Counted from the first letter of the stretch, positions 44,099-53,940 are shown. The stretch: 64,000 nt of DNA from Winogradskyella forsetii (GCF_013394595.1 NZ_CP053348.1:558001-622000), one strand, 5' to 3'. Numbers and translations: made by a program. The notes: generated by a model not told the origin, from the letters alone.

Positions 44099-45238
44099 TT
44101 ACAGTTTTTTATTTAGTTGTTTAAACAATTTTGCAATCTCAGTAGTTACACTTTGGGTATCACTATAAGTTAATTGGTAAAACTCTAATTGTCCAAGCCA
44201 ATCTAAAAATTGATTAGCGTGTAAGGGGTTAGGCGACAACCAAGAATCTGGGATTAAAGTTTCTAAAATGGTTTTAACAGATACTTTTTCTAATTTAGTT
44301 TTAGAATTTGGTTTGTAGTTTACTGAAATTATGGCAGTACATGGATAGTGGTCTTTGTTGGGTTTTACACAAGGCATGTATTTTAAATCACCCTTAGTTT
44401 TATTGAATTTCACAATCGGTAAATTTTCAAAATCATTTACTAATGGTTCAAGTAATTCGAATGCGCCTTTCTTTATTGAAATTGCAGAAGGGTTATAATA
44501 GATGTGTTGGTCTTTTGAGAGTAGGGGTGAAACATCATCTGCCAATAACTGAAAACCGTTGGCCACTAATAACGCACATAACGTACTTTTACCTTTTCCA
44601 GAGTCACCAATAAATAGGATGGATAAATTGCCATCAGTAATTGTTGATCCATGGAATGTGCCAATCCAATCCGTTTCTAAGTTATTGTACAATGTACAAA
44701 GTAAATGCATAATAAATTTACCTTGAATAATGTGATAACTATGTTTAGATGCACTGGAAATTAATTTTTCATCTTGAAATAATAACAATTCATCATTTTC
44801 CAAAAATAGGTCAAATGTTGCTAGAATATTGTTATTAGAACTTGCTTTACAGTAATTTGCTAAAGCGGGATGAACCGTCTTTTTAACCAATTCTGAATCG
44901 TAATTGATTTGAATTGACTTGTCTTCAAAAGTATAGGTCTCAGAGATGTTTCTTTGAGAGGTATTAAGGACAGTAGAAGGTATATTGGCAGAGTTATAAG
45001 GCTCGTTACAGGAATTGAGGTAACTAAAAAGCGTCTCTGAAACACTGTTGCTTTCTGAAACGCTCATATCATTTGAAATGGTATCTAAGAAATCCGCTTT
45101 AGAGTTAGATTCTAAATAAGACTCTAACAACAATTTAAATTTAGGTTCAATAATACTATAACTATTAGATACTTCAAACCATAACACCCAGTATTCACCA
45201 AACAATTTTTTATACGCAGGTGCTAAGCTATTATTCAA
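44099..45238 (-). CDS. HPr kinase/phosphorylase-like ATPase
   Basis: A 379-residue protein. The C-terminal half is a P-loop kinase of the HPrK class: Walker A GDSGKGKST at residues 211-219, then the LLADDVSPLL acidic pair at 234-235, and KGAFELLEPLV in the region where HPrK has its second motif. The N-terminal ~170 residues are unique. No HPr gene or phosphotransferase system is nearby. Similar kinases phosphorylate the peptide in some lasso clusters, for example the paeninodin kinase. It starts 15 bp after the small peptide gene and is probably translated from the same mRNA. Confidence 0.82.
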   Translation of the reverse strand: MNNSLAPAYKKLFGEYWVLWFEVSNSYSIIEPKFKLLLESYLESNSKADFLDTISNDMSVSESNSVSETLFSYLNSCNEPYNSANIPSTVLNTSQRNISETYTFEDKSIQINYDSELVKKTVHPALANYCKASSNNNILATFDLFLENDELLLFQDEKLISSASKHSYHIIQGKFIMHLLCTLYNNLETDWIGTFHGSTITDGNLSILFIGDSGKGKSTLCALLVANGFQLLADDVSPLLSKDQHIYYNPSAISIKKGAFELLEPLVNDFENLPIVKFNKTKGDLKYMPCVKPNKDHYPCTAIISVNYKPNSKTKLEKVSVKTILETLIPDSWLSPNPLHANQFLDWLGQLEFYQLTYSDTQSVTTEIAKLFKQLNKKL

Positions 45239-45253
45239 AATAAAAACCGAAAA

Positions 45254-45415
45254 TTAATTGAACGGGTCTCCTCCTGGATCTGGTGGTGATGACGTTTGTG
45301 CTTTGAGAGGGTTTAAAATCACAAATGTTCCTACCGCGGTTAATGCGGCATACTTACCCATTTTTTGAATGGCTTCCTTACGAGTGATTTTATCTGAGTG
45401 GTTATCTTTCTTCAT
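45254..45415 (-). CDS. 53-residue signal-bearing peptide, candidate modified-peptide precursor
   Basis: This short gene encodes a basic N-terminus with ITRKEAIQK, a twin-arginine-like motif in which the second Arg is Lys, then a hydrophobic stretch (YAALTAVGTFVIL) and a signal-peptidase-like site LKAQ. The remainder is the 14-residue QTSSPPDPGGDPFN, rich in Pro, Gly and Asp, with Thr and two Ser as possible phosphorylation sites. A -7 promoter element lies 23 bp upstream and the HPr-kinase-like gene begins 15 bp downstream. I recognise no family. It could be the substrate of the kinase and nucleotidyltransferase-like proteins, or a small exported protein of other use. Confidence 0.65.
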   Translation of the reverse strand: MKKDNHSDKITRKEAIQKMGKYAALTAVGTFVILNPLKAQTSSPPDPGGDPFN

Positions 45416-45438
45416 GGCTTTTGCCCTAAATTTGTGTT

Positions 45439-45446
45439 CAAAAATA
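45439..45446 (-). promoter_or_regulatory. -7 element of the peptide/kinase/nucleotidyltransferase operon
   Basis: TATTTTTG on the minus strand is an exact TAnnTTTG match, 23 bp before the peptide ATG. It makes the peptide the first gene of the operon. Confidence 0.45.
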
Positions 45447-45629
45447 ATAAAATATTTTATTTAATAAAGTAAAATACGAAAAGGTTTACATAAAATTTTA
45501 TTTTCGCTTACTTAATAGTATTGTTAACGGGGTAATGTACATCTAAAATTTTAGACTTCAAAATTATTAAATCATACATTTAACATATTTACGTAATTAT
45601 TATAATATTGGTTTTTTTTATCTAAAACC

Positions 45630-45665
45630 CTGTTAATAGTGCCGTTTTATTAGCACTACTAACAG
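45630..45665 (-). terminator. Hairpin downstream of the first T9SS protein gene
   Basis: ctgttaatagtgc / gcactactaacag, a 13-bp stem with one mismatch and a 10-nt loop, followed on the minus strand by a T-rich run (45610-45619). It ends the gene at 45685. Confidence 0.6.
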
Positions 45666-45684
45666 CGTTATTAAAATAGCCCTT

Positions 45685-48600
45685 TTAGTAAATAATGACT
45701 TTCTGTGTTTTATTTTGTAAACCGTTTTCTAATTGTACGATATAAATTCCAGCATTTAAATTACTTACATCGATGGTTTGCAATCTAGTTGTATCTAATA
45801 AAGTAGTCTGAACTAACCTTCCTTGTATATCATATAGCTTTGCTGTTGTAGATTCTAACAATTGGCCAGCTATGACGATTGTCTTAGCGCTTTTATTGCT
45901 ATAGATGTTGAGATGATCTAAATCAGGATTAAGGGTAGAAAGCGTATTTTCAGTAAAACGAAGATAAAAACGCCCAGTGCCATTTAGGTCTGTATTTGGT
46001 GTTAGTATATAATCGCCAGTATTTAGTAAGGTTGAAGTATTAGCAACTGTATCGTCTAAATAAACCTCTACTGAACTCGGTAAATTACTTTCGCTAATGC
46101 TGAATGTCAATTGTTCGCTTTGGTTTGCATTTACTCCTAAAGGAATTGTAACATCAATATAGTCCGTTTTACTAAGCGCTTGAACTGCAAATGGAACGCC
46201 TGTATTATCTTGCACCAAATGTGAATAAAGAGCAAATGATGGCGCAGCTCCACCCAATAGACTTGCATCATATCCTGGGTCTAAGCCCTGACTAGAGTTT
46301 TCGGTAAAGAAAATATCGGTTATAAAATTATCAGTTGTGTTGCTTAGATTTAATTTTAAGTTAGAAATTACAGAAGCATTTCTTCCAGCAATAAAATCAT
46401 CTCCACCTGCAGCCAAACGCATATCTGGGCTAGTGGTAGTAAACTGAATATTTCCACCTATCGTATTAGAAGCCACAAAAAAGGCTTGACCCGGTGCAAT
46501 ATTCAAGTCCGTATTTAGCAAAGCGCTTATAATCGTATAATCTCCAGCAGAAGTACCGTCAGTACTATCATTGTATCCATATATAACTGCAGCGCTAGGA
46601 TCTAGTAAGGCAAAGTTCTGCGATAAAAATAGTTGTGCGTTTAAATACGATGGAAAAGGATTTCCTATTAAGTTCAATTTACTTGCAGAACCTTGATCTA
46701 TAGCTATTTCTACTAAGCTTGAATTTACAATACCCTCAAAAGTGACGAGATTACTTGCTTCACCTTCTGTAATACCAGAACGGTAGCCTTTACCAGCGAC
46801 TAATAGTGTTGTGTCAGTTTCGTCCCAAAGCTCAAATGGGTCCGTACTACTATCATTATCAAAACCACCAAATAAGACTTCAGGGCCAGTAGGATTTGCT
46901 CTAATATTAGGATTATTAGCTATAAAAATATCAAAAGCCTGTCCAGATACCGGTGCGCTGATTAAATCGTTACCATTTATTGGGTCATTACTGTTTACGT
47001 AGCGGTTATATGCAGTTGTTCCTGTCCCTGTGACGGTGCCTTGAGCAATGAAACTTGAATATTCGTCAGAATCAGATTCTAAAGTTAAATTTCCATTATT
47101 ATTTAAGTTTCCTGATGCTTCAAGACTTCCGGTTTTTTCAACAATAACATCAGTACTAGATTCAATTGTAAAATGAGAGACTTGAACAGAAGAAGTTATT
47201 AATGGCTTATTGGTTTGGTCGGTAATAACAACATCAGTCATACTTGCAGGAACTGACCCTTCATCCCAGTTTCCAACATTGTTCCAAGAGCTATCAGAAT
47301 TACCAGTCCAAAAATATAAATTGGTTTTTGATCTTGGTGAGTTAGTACTACTTTGAGTCCAGTTGTTTTCTATGGCACCACTATCAGAACTATTTCTATT
47401 GTATATGAAGCCGTCACTCCAATTCCATGGACTTTGTCCACTACCATTATCATTAAATTGATCGATGACACCATTACTTGTATGGAATACATCACAACCG
47501 TCGTCACCTCCATTAAAGAAAAACTGACTGCCAGTAGCATCAGCTGCATCACTATATTCACTTGCGTAGTTAGCTGCATCTTGAGAAACAATAATATAAC
47601 CGCCAGGAACTAGTGAACCACTAAGAGTTACTTGTTGTGTAGAATTACCTGGATTTGAATTGAAATACCTAGCTTCAATGTTGTCAAGATTAATCACTTT
47701 ATTACTACGGTTATATATTTCCATATAACCATTATCGTTTGATGAATTAAAGTCAGCATCATCACCAGAAACTTCCGTAATAATTAAGTCTCCCGCAATT
47801 GCTTCTTCAGGAGTAGGAAGGTCACTAGACAAAATTGTTAAATCGAATGTGTTGTTCAATCCAACTGCAGCATTATCTCCTCCAGCTACATTTTGAATTT
47901 CAAAAGTCAAGGTTTCATCACCTTCAAGGAGAGCATCATCAGTAATAGTAACGGTGACCGTTACATTTGTAGCAGAACCTCCAGGAAACGATTCAGATTG
48001 TGTTGTATAACTATCAATATCAGCAGCATCACCAGAGGTTAAAACCACATCAAATGTAGTTGCAGCAGCATCTTCATTAGTGATTTCTATAATTAAATCA
48101 TAAGTGCCAACATCTTCTGAGACAGTAGTAGATGTCGTACTAAATTGTACTGATGTTTCAGATGCGCCTTCATTTACCATAAATTCGGAAACACTATACC
48201 CTTGACCACCTCCGTTTTCAGAGAACTCAAAACCAACTTCTAAATTAGTTGCTCCCGACACATCCAGTCCAATAATAGAATAATTTACTGGATCTCCATC
48301 ACTTGAAAAAATAGGAGTTTCAACTCTAGAGCCACCATCCAAAATATAGAAGTAAGTAAAAGTATTTTCATTTGCATCGATATTAATACCAGTAGCAGAA
48401 ATATCAATAGTAGATGTGTCAGATACGTCAATGATTTGACTTGTAAAAATACCCTGTCCACCCCAATCATCAGCTAATAATTCACCTGAAACAACTTCAA
48501 AAATATTATCTGTGCCATCAGTGGAAAGAGTAGAATTATATGATAGAGACCATGAATTTGGAGCCGTTCCAAAAGGGCCTGCTGAAGCTGGAGCACTAGC

Positions 48601-49899
48601 AGGAGGTGAAGAGGTTGTATGCGCTGGGAATCCATCACCATCATTTGAAAAGTCTGCATCATATAAAAGTCCAGGAATTACAGGTGCATCATTAGCTAAA
48701 ATTGTTAAATCGAATGTGTTATTTGTTCCGACCATAGCACTATTTCCTCCAGCAACATTTTGAATTTCAAAGCTAAAAACTTCATTAGATTCTTGAATAG
48801 CATCATCAGTTACAGTAATTGTAACGGTTATATTTGTAGTAGAACTTCCTGGGAAGCTTTCAGATTGTGTTGTATAAGAATCAATATCTGCAGCATCTCC
48901 AGAAGTTAACACGACATCAAACGTTGTAGCTGCAGCGTCTTCGTTAGCAATTTCTATGACTAAATCATATGTTCCTACATCTTCTGCAACAGAAGTAGAA
49001 GTACCAGTAAACTGTACTGTTGTGACAGGATCAGTTGTAAAGCTTTCACTTAATTCATCTAATTGATAACACGTACCTACTGTATTGTATTCATAAAAGG
49101 CAAGATGGTAGGTTGTGTTTGGTGTTAAACCTGAGACAGGAACACTAAGATTAGCGCCACCAATACCAGGATTTGATGTGCCATCATTACCATTAAAAAC
49201 CACAAAATTACCAGTTCCTATTTCACTTGCTCCAATACCACCAAAGATGCTGTTTGCAGTGTAAGTTGTTCCGCTAGTAGGATCTGTATCAACTGCAGAG
49301 CCTTCTTTCATAACGACTAAAATATCGTTACCTCCACCTCTTGTAATATCTAATATGGCATCTGTTGTATTAACAGTACTCACCATAAAGCTAGAAGCTT
49401 GAAATGGTGCTGTACAGCTTGCACCAGAAGTATAAGTAACCTCAAAACTATCTACATATATTCTATTTGAACTAGAGCTATTTCTTTGGTAAAACTCAAC
49501 TTCAGAAGTTGCTGAGATACCGCTAATAGTATAAGTAGAGCTTGCACTTAAATTCGTGGCAGTGCCTCCATCTACTGTGTAGCCAGCAGGACCGGTTGTG
49601 CCAGAAGCATTAACTGTGATATCAGTTATGGTTACACCATTACTAGCGTAAATAATAATTGATCCTCCTTTGGTAGCATTTTGGTATAATCGTAATTGAC
49701 TACTAAAGATACCTGGATTTGAAGTTCCAGAGTTTTTGAAACTACCAAAGCCAATATTACTATCAAGAGCAATACCAGGTGATGGTTCATCTAATCCAGA
49801 AACAGCTCCTCCGTTTGAGAAGTCATATGTTACTGTAGTCTGGCCAAATCCAAAACTGATACAAGCGAGGACTATTAATAACGTGTAAATTTTTTTCAT
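45685..49899 (-). CDS. Large T9SS cargo protein with Calx-beta-like and lamin-tail domains
   Basis: A 1404-residue protein with signal peptide MKKIYTLLIVLACISFGFG. Two nearly identical Calx-beta-like domains lie at about 293-402 and 583-697 (both contain FDVVLTSGDAADIDSYTTQS); a jelly-roll-like stretch lies between them. A lamin-tail domain (GDLIITEVSGDDAD onward, about 705-800) follows, and then a long module shared with the next two genes (NDLISAPVSGQ, DDFIAGRNA, FYLRFTENTLS). It ends in a type A sorting domain (AKLYDIQGRLVQ ... GIYIVQLENG ... KVIIY), so it is secreted by T9SS and probably surface-attached. Adhesin is the likeliest role; no enzyme motif was seen. Confidence 0.85.
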   Translation of the reverse strand: MKKIYTLLIVLACISFGFGQTTVTYDFSNGGAVSGLDEPSPGIALDSNIGFGSFKNSGTSNPGIFSSQLRLYQNATKGGSIIIYASNGVTITDITVNASGTTGPAGYTVDGGTATNLSASSTYTISGISATSEVEFYQRNSSSSNRIYVDSFEVTYTSGASCTAPFQASSFMVSTVNTTDAILDITRGGGNDILVVMKEGSAVDTDPTSGTTYTANSIFGGIGASEIGTGNFVVFNGNDGTSNPGIGGANLSVPVSGLTPNTTYHLAFYEYNTVGTCYQLDELSESFTTDPVTTVQFTGTSTSVAEDVGTYDLVIEIANEDAAATTFDVVLTSGDAADIDSYTTQSESFPGSSTTNITVTITVTDDAIQESNEVFSFEIQNVAGGNSAMVGTNNTFDLTILANDAPVIPGLLYDADFSNDGDGFPAHTTSSPPASAPASAGPFGTAPNSWSLSYNSTLSTDGTDNIFEVVSGELLADDWGGQGIFTSQIIDVSDTSTIDISATGINIDANENTFTYFYILDGGSRVETPIFSSDGDPVNYSIIGLDVSGATNLEVGFEFSENGGGQGYSVSEFMVNEGASETSVQFSTTSTTVSEDVGTYDLIIEITNEDAAATTFDVVLTSGDAADIDSYTTQSESFPGGSATNVTVTVTITDDALLEGDETLTFEIQNVAGGDNAAVGLNNTFDLTILSSDLPTPEEAIAGDLIITEVSGDDADFNSSNDNGYMEIYNRSNKVINLDNIEARYFNSNPGNSTQQVTLSGSLVPGGYIIVSQDAANYASEYSDAADATGSQFFFNGGDDGCDVFHTSNGVIDQFNDNGSGQSPWNWSDGFIYNRNSSDSGAIENNWTQSSTNSPRSKTNLYFWTGNSDSSWNNVGNWDEGSVPASMTDVVITDQTNKPLITSSVQVSHFTIESSTDVIVEKTGSLEASGNLNNNGNLTLESDSDEYSSFIAQGTVTGTGTTAYNRYVNSNDPINGNDLISAPVSGQAFDIFIANNPNIRANPTGPEVLFGGFDNDSSTDPFELWDETDTTLLVAGKGYRSGITEGEASNLVTFEGIVNSSLVEIAIDQGSASKLNLIGNPFPSYLNAQLFLSQNFALLDPSAAVIYGYNDSTDGTSAGDYTIISALLNTDLNIAPGQAFFVASNTIGGNIQFTTTSPDMRLAAGGDDFIAGRNASVISNLKLNLSNTTDNFITDIFFTENSSQGLDPGYDASLLGGAAPSFALYSHLVQDNTGVPFAVQALSKTDYIDVTIPLGVNANQSEQLTFSISESNLPSSVEVYLDDTVANTSTLLNTGDYILTPNTDLNGTGRFYLRFTENTLSTLNPDLDHLNIYSNKSAKTIVIAGQLLESTTAKLYDIQGRLVQTTLLDTTRLQTIDVSNLNAGIYIVQLENGLQNKTQKVIIY

Positions 49900-50054
49900 A
49901 AAAAGAATTAATTAAATTAAATCGCAACTTTTAAAAAATAGATAAGATGTTTAAAAGGAAATATCTTACAAATTTAAACTTATGGTCGCTATAGTATATT
50001 TGTTTATCGTTATTGAACAAAAAATAAGGTTAAGTCTGTAAGAATTGGGGGCTG

Positions 50055-50062
50055 CAAATATA
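50055..50062 (-). promoter_or_regulatory. -7 element of T9SS cargo gene 1
   Basis: TATATTTG followed by CAGC on the minus strand, 155 bp before the ATG; an exact TAnnTTTG match implying a long 5' leader. Confidence 0.4.
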
Positions 50063-50195
50063 GTGAAACTTGGTTTTTATACTTTACTTAGATATTAACA
50101 ATGTGTTAATATTAAGTCTTTGAGGCTAATTCTGTAGAATTTGTGGGTTTTGTTTAAGCCTTCATAGAATATAGAAATCAACAAATTTTAAACAA

Positions 50196-50223
50196 AAAAG
50201 CGCATCCTAATGGATGCGCTTTT
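50196..50223 (-). terminator. Rho-independent terminator of T9SS cargo gene 2
   Basis: agcgcatcc-taat-ggatgcgct with flanking A/T pairs and a T-run on the minus strand, 24 bp past the stop. Confidence 0.88.
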
Positions 50224-50247
50224 ATGATCATAATTTAACTAAGAAAC

Positions 50248-53200
50248 TTATCTAATAATCACTTTATGTGATTTTTGGTTTGTACCATCAGTTAATGTCA
50301 CTACATAAACACCTCCTTGAAGATCCGTAGCATCGATTTCGTTTAATAAATTAACGCTTTCCAATTCTGTACTATAAACTAAACGTCCTTGAATATCATG
50401 GATTTTAGCCGTAGTACCATCATTGATGATACCTTGAATAAATATGGATCTAGACGACTTGGTCGTATAGATTTTAATACTATTAAAATCCTCATCGTTT
50501 ACGGATAACGCCGTATCTGTTACACGCAAATAGAAACGACCTGTACCAGTTAAATTGGTAGTTGGTGTGATAACATAATCAGCTGTATTTAATAATGTTG
50601 ATGTGTTATTCAGCGTATCATCTAAATAGACTTCTACAGTACTTGGCAATGCAAATTCTGAAATGGTAAACGTCAATTGTTCACCAGAACTGGCGTGGAC
50701 ACCTAACGGAATTACAACATCCATCATATCCGCAGTATTCAAGGATTGTAAAGCCATTGGGAAATTTAAACCTGCAGTATCTTGCACTATATGAGAATAA
50801 AGTGCAAAACTCGGTATTTCATCGCCCCAAATTTTACCATCGAATCCATGATCGAGATCTTGGCTTGAATCTTCATTAAAATAGAATTGTGTGGTGTAAT
50901 TCTTAGTTGAAGTATTTGCGTTAAGCTTAAAATATGTCAACGTGTTAGCACTACGACCAGCAATGAAATCATCTCCCGTACCAGTTGTTATTGCAGCCTC
51001 ATCAAACCTGATATCATATGCGGCTGAATTAACCGGATCTACAGCAATAAGGAATCCTTGACCAGGAGCCATTGATTCTCCAAAAGCATTGGCTATGGTA
51101 ATGATTTTCCAACCATCTTCTGCGTTACCGTCATACCCATAGATACCAGTACCAGTAGCCAATAGGTCAATATTAAATAGACCAGAGCCTGTACCAACTT
51201 CTGTATTAAATAGGAATTCATAAACATCTACATAAGAAGGGAATGGGTTACCTATAAGGTTCCAATCTTGATGCGCAGGACCAGAAAAACTAATAGGAAT
51301 ATCAACAGGTGATGCCGGTACAGTACCAGTAAAGGCTAATGTTGTACCAGTACCAACAGCAGGATCTGTAGCAGCTCTATAACCAGTTCCACTAGTTAAG
51401 TTGTTGGCTGTTGCGTCAGTAAAGTTCTCATAAGCGCCGAGAGTTTTATTGAATGGTGCAAAAGCATAAGTTGTAGGACCTGTCTGTCCATTATCCAATA
51501 AGTCAGTGGCATTGGTTCCAGAGTTTAAGAAGTTAGACCAAGTTTGACCAGAGAGCGGTGCCGAAATAAGATCATTGCCACCGCTATTGGCATTCACAAA
51601 ACGTTCATACCTAATGGTTCCTGTTATGGTACCATTAGCGATTAAACTAGAATAACTATCTGAAACAGACTCTAATGTTAAATCGCTCACTACCGTTAAG
51701 GTAACTCCAGAATCAACGGTGATACTGGCACCAGAATTTACGGTAACTGAATTGATTGATGTACTCGATACTATGCTAGCATCGCCAGATTCAATAACAA
51801 TATTATCGTTCACTGTTGAATTCCCGTTAGGATCGCTTGGCGACCATGTGCCATTATACGTAAAAGTAATAGCTGGAGTGGAGGCACTAGCCGTAGGAAC
51901 TGTCGCATCTGTTTTAAAATCTATTATACTACCAGAGTTTGAATACGGGTAAATTTTAAATTCATATAAAGTACTGGATTCTAACCCTGTTACTGTATAA
52001 GATTGAACACCAGATCCTTCTTTAAATTCAAATTCGTCATCTGACCAATCGGTGTCATTTGAAGGATCTGTACCATCCACTGGTTCATAGAATACGCCTG
52101 CTCCAGTTTTACCAACAATCAAAAATCCGTTAGCGGGTTCTGTTCCATCATTATCATTCCATGTTAATGTAATTTGAGAATCTGAATCAGCTACTGCTGT
52201 AAAGTCTAAAACATGGTTTGTTGGTTCTGGTAAGGCATTAACCGTTAATTGTCCTGAAACATAATTAGTGCCATCCCAAAAGTTTCCATCTGTACTTCCT
52301 GGATTTATACCACCATAAGCAAAATCACCGCCATCTACTGTGAAACGACTGACGTAGAAGTAGTTTCCAACAGGTAATCCAGAGCCAATTTCAGCTTGGT
52401 ACTCATCATTGTTACCTGAATCTGTATTGTAAGTAGCAGGTATCCAGGTCCAACCTGTTGCAAAATCTGCGGTCGTTATAGCATCCGTAGTGTTATAACC
52501 AATCCAAGCACTGATGTTAGCGCCCTGACCAGCGGCTTCGGTTCTCCCTGCTTCAAATATTTGTGCATAGACATCAAAGTCACGTCCTACATTTATAGTA
52601 CCACTACTTGGGGACTGTAAATTACAGAAATCAACTAGATTTGGTGTACTTGCGTTGATAAACAATGTGCCTGTTGAACTCGTATCATTTGTTGTAGCAC
52701 CAAAGTTAGTTGCTCCGAAAGTAATATTAAACGCTCCTGCCGCAATATAATAAGTTCCTGCAGGCAGCCCTAATTCAGTTAGAGAGCTTAGGATACCAGC
52801 ACCACCGTCATCATCATTCCCTATTAAATTTCCAAAATTATCATAAAGTCCAATTTCCGTATCTATACCACCAGTAGAATTTTGGGTATCTACTGTTATT
52901 TTAGTACAGTTACCGTCATAAATCAATTCTGCCCATACTACACCGTCTGTGACAGATGCATAAGCACCACTGTAACTATCAGAATCTCCACATCCGTTTA
53001 CATTAAGTGTAGCGACCGTAGTTGGAATAGAAGCAGAGTTAACTGTCAGTTTTCCTGATACGGCAGTTGTGCCATCCCAGAAATTACCACCATCACTACC
53101 TGGGTTAATACCACCATAGGCGAAAGCACCACTATTATATGAAAAACGACTTACATAATAATATTCGCCAGGTGCAAAAGCAGCACCGAAGGTTGCTTGA

Positions 53201-53940
53201 TACTCATCATTGTTATCTTTATCCGTGTTATATGTGGCAGGTACCCATGTCCAACCAGAAGTGAAATCTGCAACTGAATTCGCATTAGTATCGCTATATC
53301 CAATCCAAGCTTCAATATTGCCACCTTGTCCGGCAGGTTCAGTTACACCTTCTTGGTATATTTCAGCAAAAGCTGTAAAAGATCCTCCTTCTGTGATAAT
53401 ACCGTTGTTTGGGAACTGCAAGTTACAGTAATCGACGGTATCGTTGCTAGGCGTACTCACATCAAAATCGTCTACTATGAGGTGAGCTGATTGGTTATCA
53501 TTTAAAATTCTTATAGTAAGATTAGAACTTGTATCATTTAAGGTTTGTGTGAATTGTGTATATGTATCACCTGTATATACCTGAGTAGTTTGCGTGGTAT
53601 AATTAGTGCCATCTGTTGACGTTTGCAACTCAAATGTACCTGTATCAGGGGCATTTAAAGCTCTGTACCAAAAAGTAACAACACCAGCTCCTGAGAGTGC
53701 AGGTGTGGTTAAACTTGCATTTGATATAGTAGCATTTATTCTTGCAGCGGAAGCTCCGGTACGAGAATTACCTGGATCCTCCTCAAATACGGCAACAGAT
53801 GTCCATGTACCACTGGTTAGGGTTTGGGTTCCTGTGTGGTAACCTGGCTCTATCAGGCCAGAATCAAAGTTTTCAGTGATTTGACCAAAACCAAAGTTTC
53901 CAATTAATAGGAGTACTAAAAATGTGTAAAAATGTTTCAT
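50248..53940 (-). CDS. Large T9SS cargo protein with duplicated domain and fibronectin III-like domain
   Basis: A 1230-residue protein with signal peptide MKHFYTFLVLLLIGNFGFG. Two homologous ~135-residue domains lie at about 165-300 and 432-567, each with (V/T)PATYNTD, NDEYQA, YYVSRF-type and GGINPGS motifs; a pre-peptidase-like segment (YIAAGAFNI) lies between them. A fibronectin type III-like domain follows (LTWNDNDGTEPANGFLIVG, about 570-680), then the module shared with its neighbours (NDLISAPLSGQTW, DDFIAGRSANTL) and a T9SS type A sorting domain (KIHDIQGRLVYS ... GVYVVTLTDG ... KVIIR). Secreted and probably surface-bound; the ligand is unknown. Confidence 0.85.
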   Translation of the reverse strand: MKHFYTFLVLLLIGNFGFGQITENFDSGLIEPGYHTGTQTLTSGTWTSVAVFEEDPGNSRTGASAARINATISNASLTTPALSGAGVVTFWYRALNAPDTGTFELQTSTDGTNYTTQTTQVYTGDTYTQFTQTLNDTSSNLTIRILNDNQSAHLIVDDFDVSTPSNDTVDYCNLQFPNNGIITEGGSFTAFAEIYQEGVTEPAGQGGNIEAWIGYSDTNANSVADFTSGWTWVPATYNTDKDNNDEYQATFGAAFAPGEYYYVSRFSYNSGAFAYGGINPGSDGGNFWDGTTAVSGKLTVNSASIPTTVATLNVNGCGDSDSYSGAYASVTDGVVWAELIYDGNCTKITVDTQNSTGGIDTEIGLYDNFGNLIGNDDDGGAGILSSLTELGLPAGTYYIAAGAFNITFGATNFGATTNDTSSTGTLFINASTPNLVDFCNLQSPSSGTINVGRDFDVYAQIFEAGRTEAAGQGANISAWIGYNTTDAITTADFATGWTWIPATYNTDSGNNDEYQAEIGSGLPVGNYFYVSRFTVDGGDFAYGGINPGSTDGNFWDGTNYVSGQLTVNALPEPTNHVLDFTAVADSDSQITLTWNDNDGTEPANGFLIVGKTGAGVFYEPVDGTDPSNDTDWSDDEFEFKEGSGVQSYTVTGLESSTLYEFKIYPYSNSGSIIDFKTDATVPTASASTPAITFTYNGTWSPSDPNGNSTVNDNIVIESGDASIVSSTSINSVTVNSGASITVDSGVTLTVVSDLTLESVSDSYSSLIANGTITGTIRYERFVNANSGGNDLISAPLSGQTWSNFLNSGTNATDLLDNGQTGPTTYAFAPFNKTLGAYENFTDATANNLTSGTGYRAATDPAVGTGTTLAFTGTVPASPVDIPISFSGPAHQDWNLIGNPFPSYVDVYEFLFNTEVGTGSGLFNIDLLATGTGIYGYDGNAEDGWKIITIANAFGESMAPGQGFLIAVDPVNSAAYDIRFDEAAITTGTGDDFIAGRSANTLTYFKLNANTSTKNYTTQFYFNEDSSQDLDHGFDGKIWGDEIPSFALYSHIVQDTAGLNFPMALQSLNTADMMDVVIPLGVHASSGEQLTFTISEFALPSTVEVYLDDTLNNTSTLLNTADYVITPTTNLTGTGRFYLRVTDTALSVNDEDFNSIKIYTTKSSRSIFIQGIINDGTTAKIHDIQGRLVYSTELESVNLLNEIDATDLQGGVYVVTLTDGTNQKSHKVIIR

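Larger units (their letters stand above)
49900..50247. other. Spacer between T9SS cargo genes 1 and 2
   Basis: 348 bp without a gene. It holds the promoter-like element at 50055 for the gene at 49899 and a terminator at 50196 for the next gene. Confidence 0.5.

Noticed and set aside
43039..45415. Complete lasso-peptide biosynthetic cluster
   Set aside because: The kinase and nucleotidyltransferase-like genes fit, but no asparagine-synthase-like cyclase, B1/B2 peptidase or exporter is present within the window.
47353..47613. 86-codon plus-strand ORF in T9SS cargo gene 1
   Set aside because: Low-complexity antisense frame of Thr/Ser-rich coding sequence; no independent signals.
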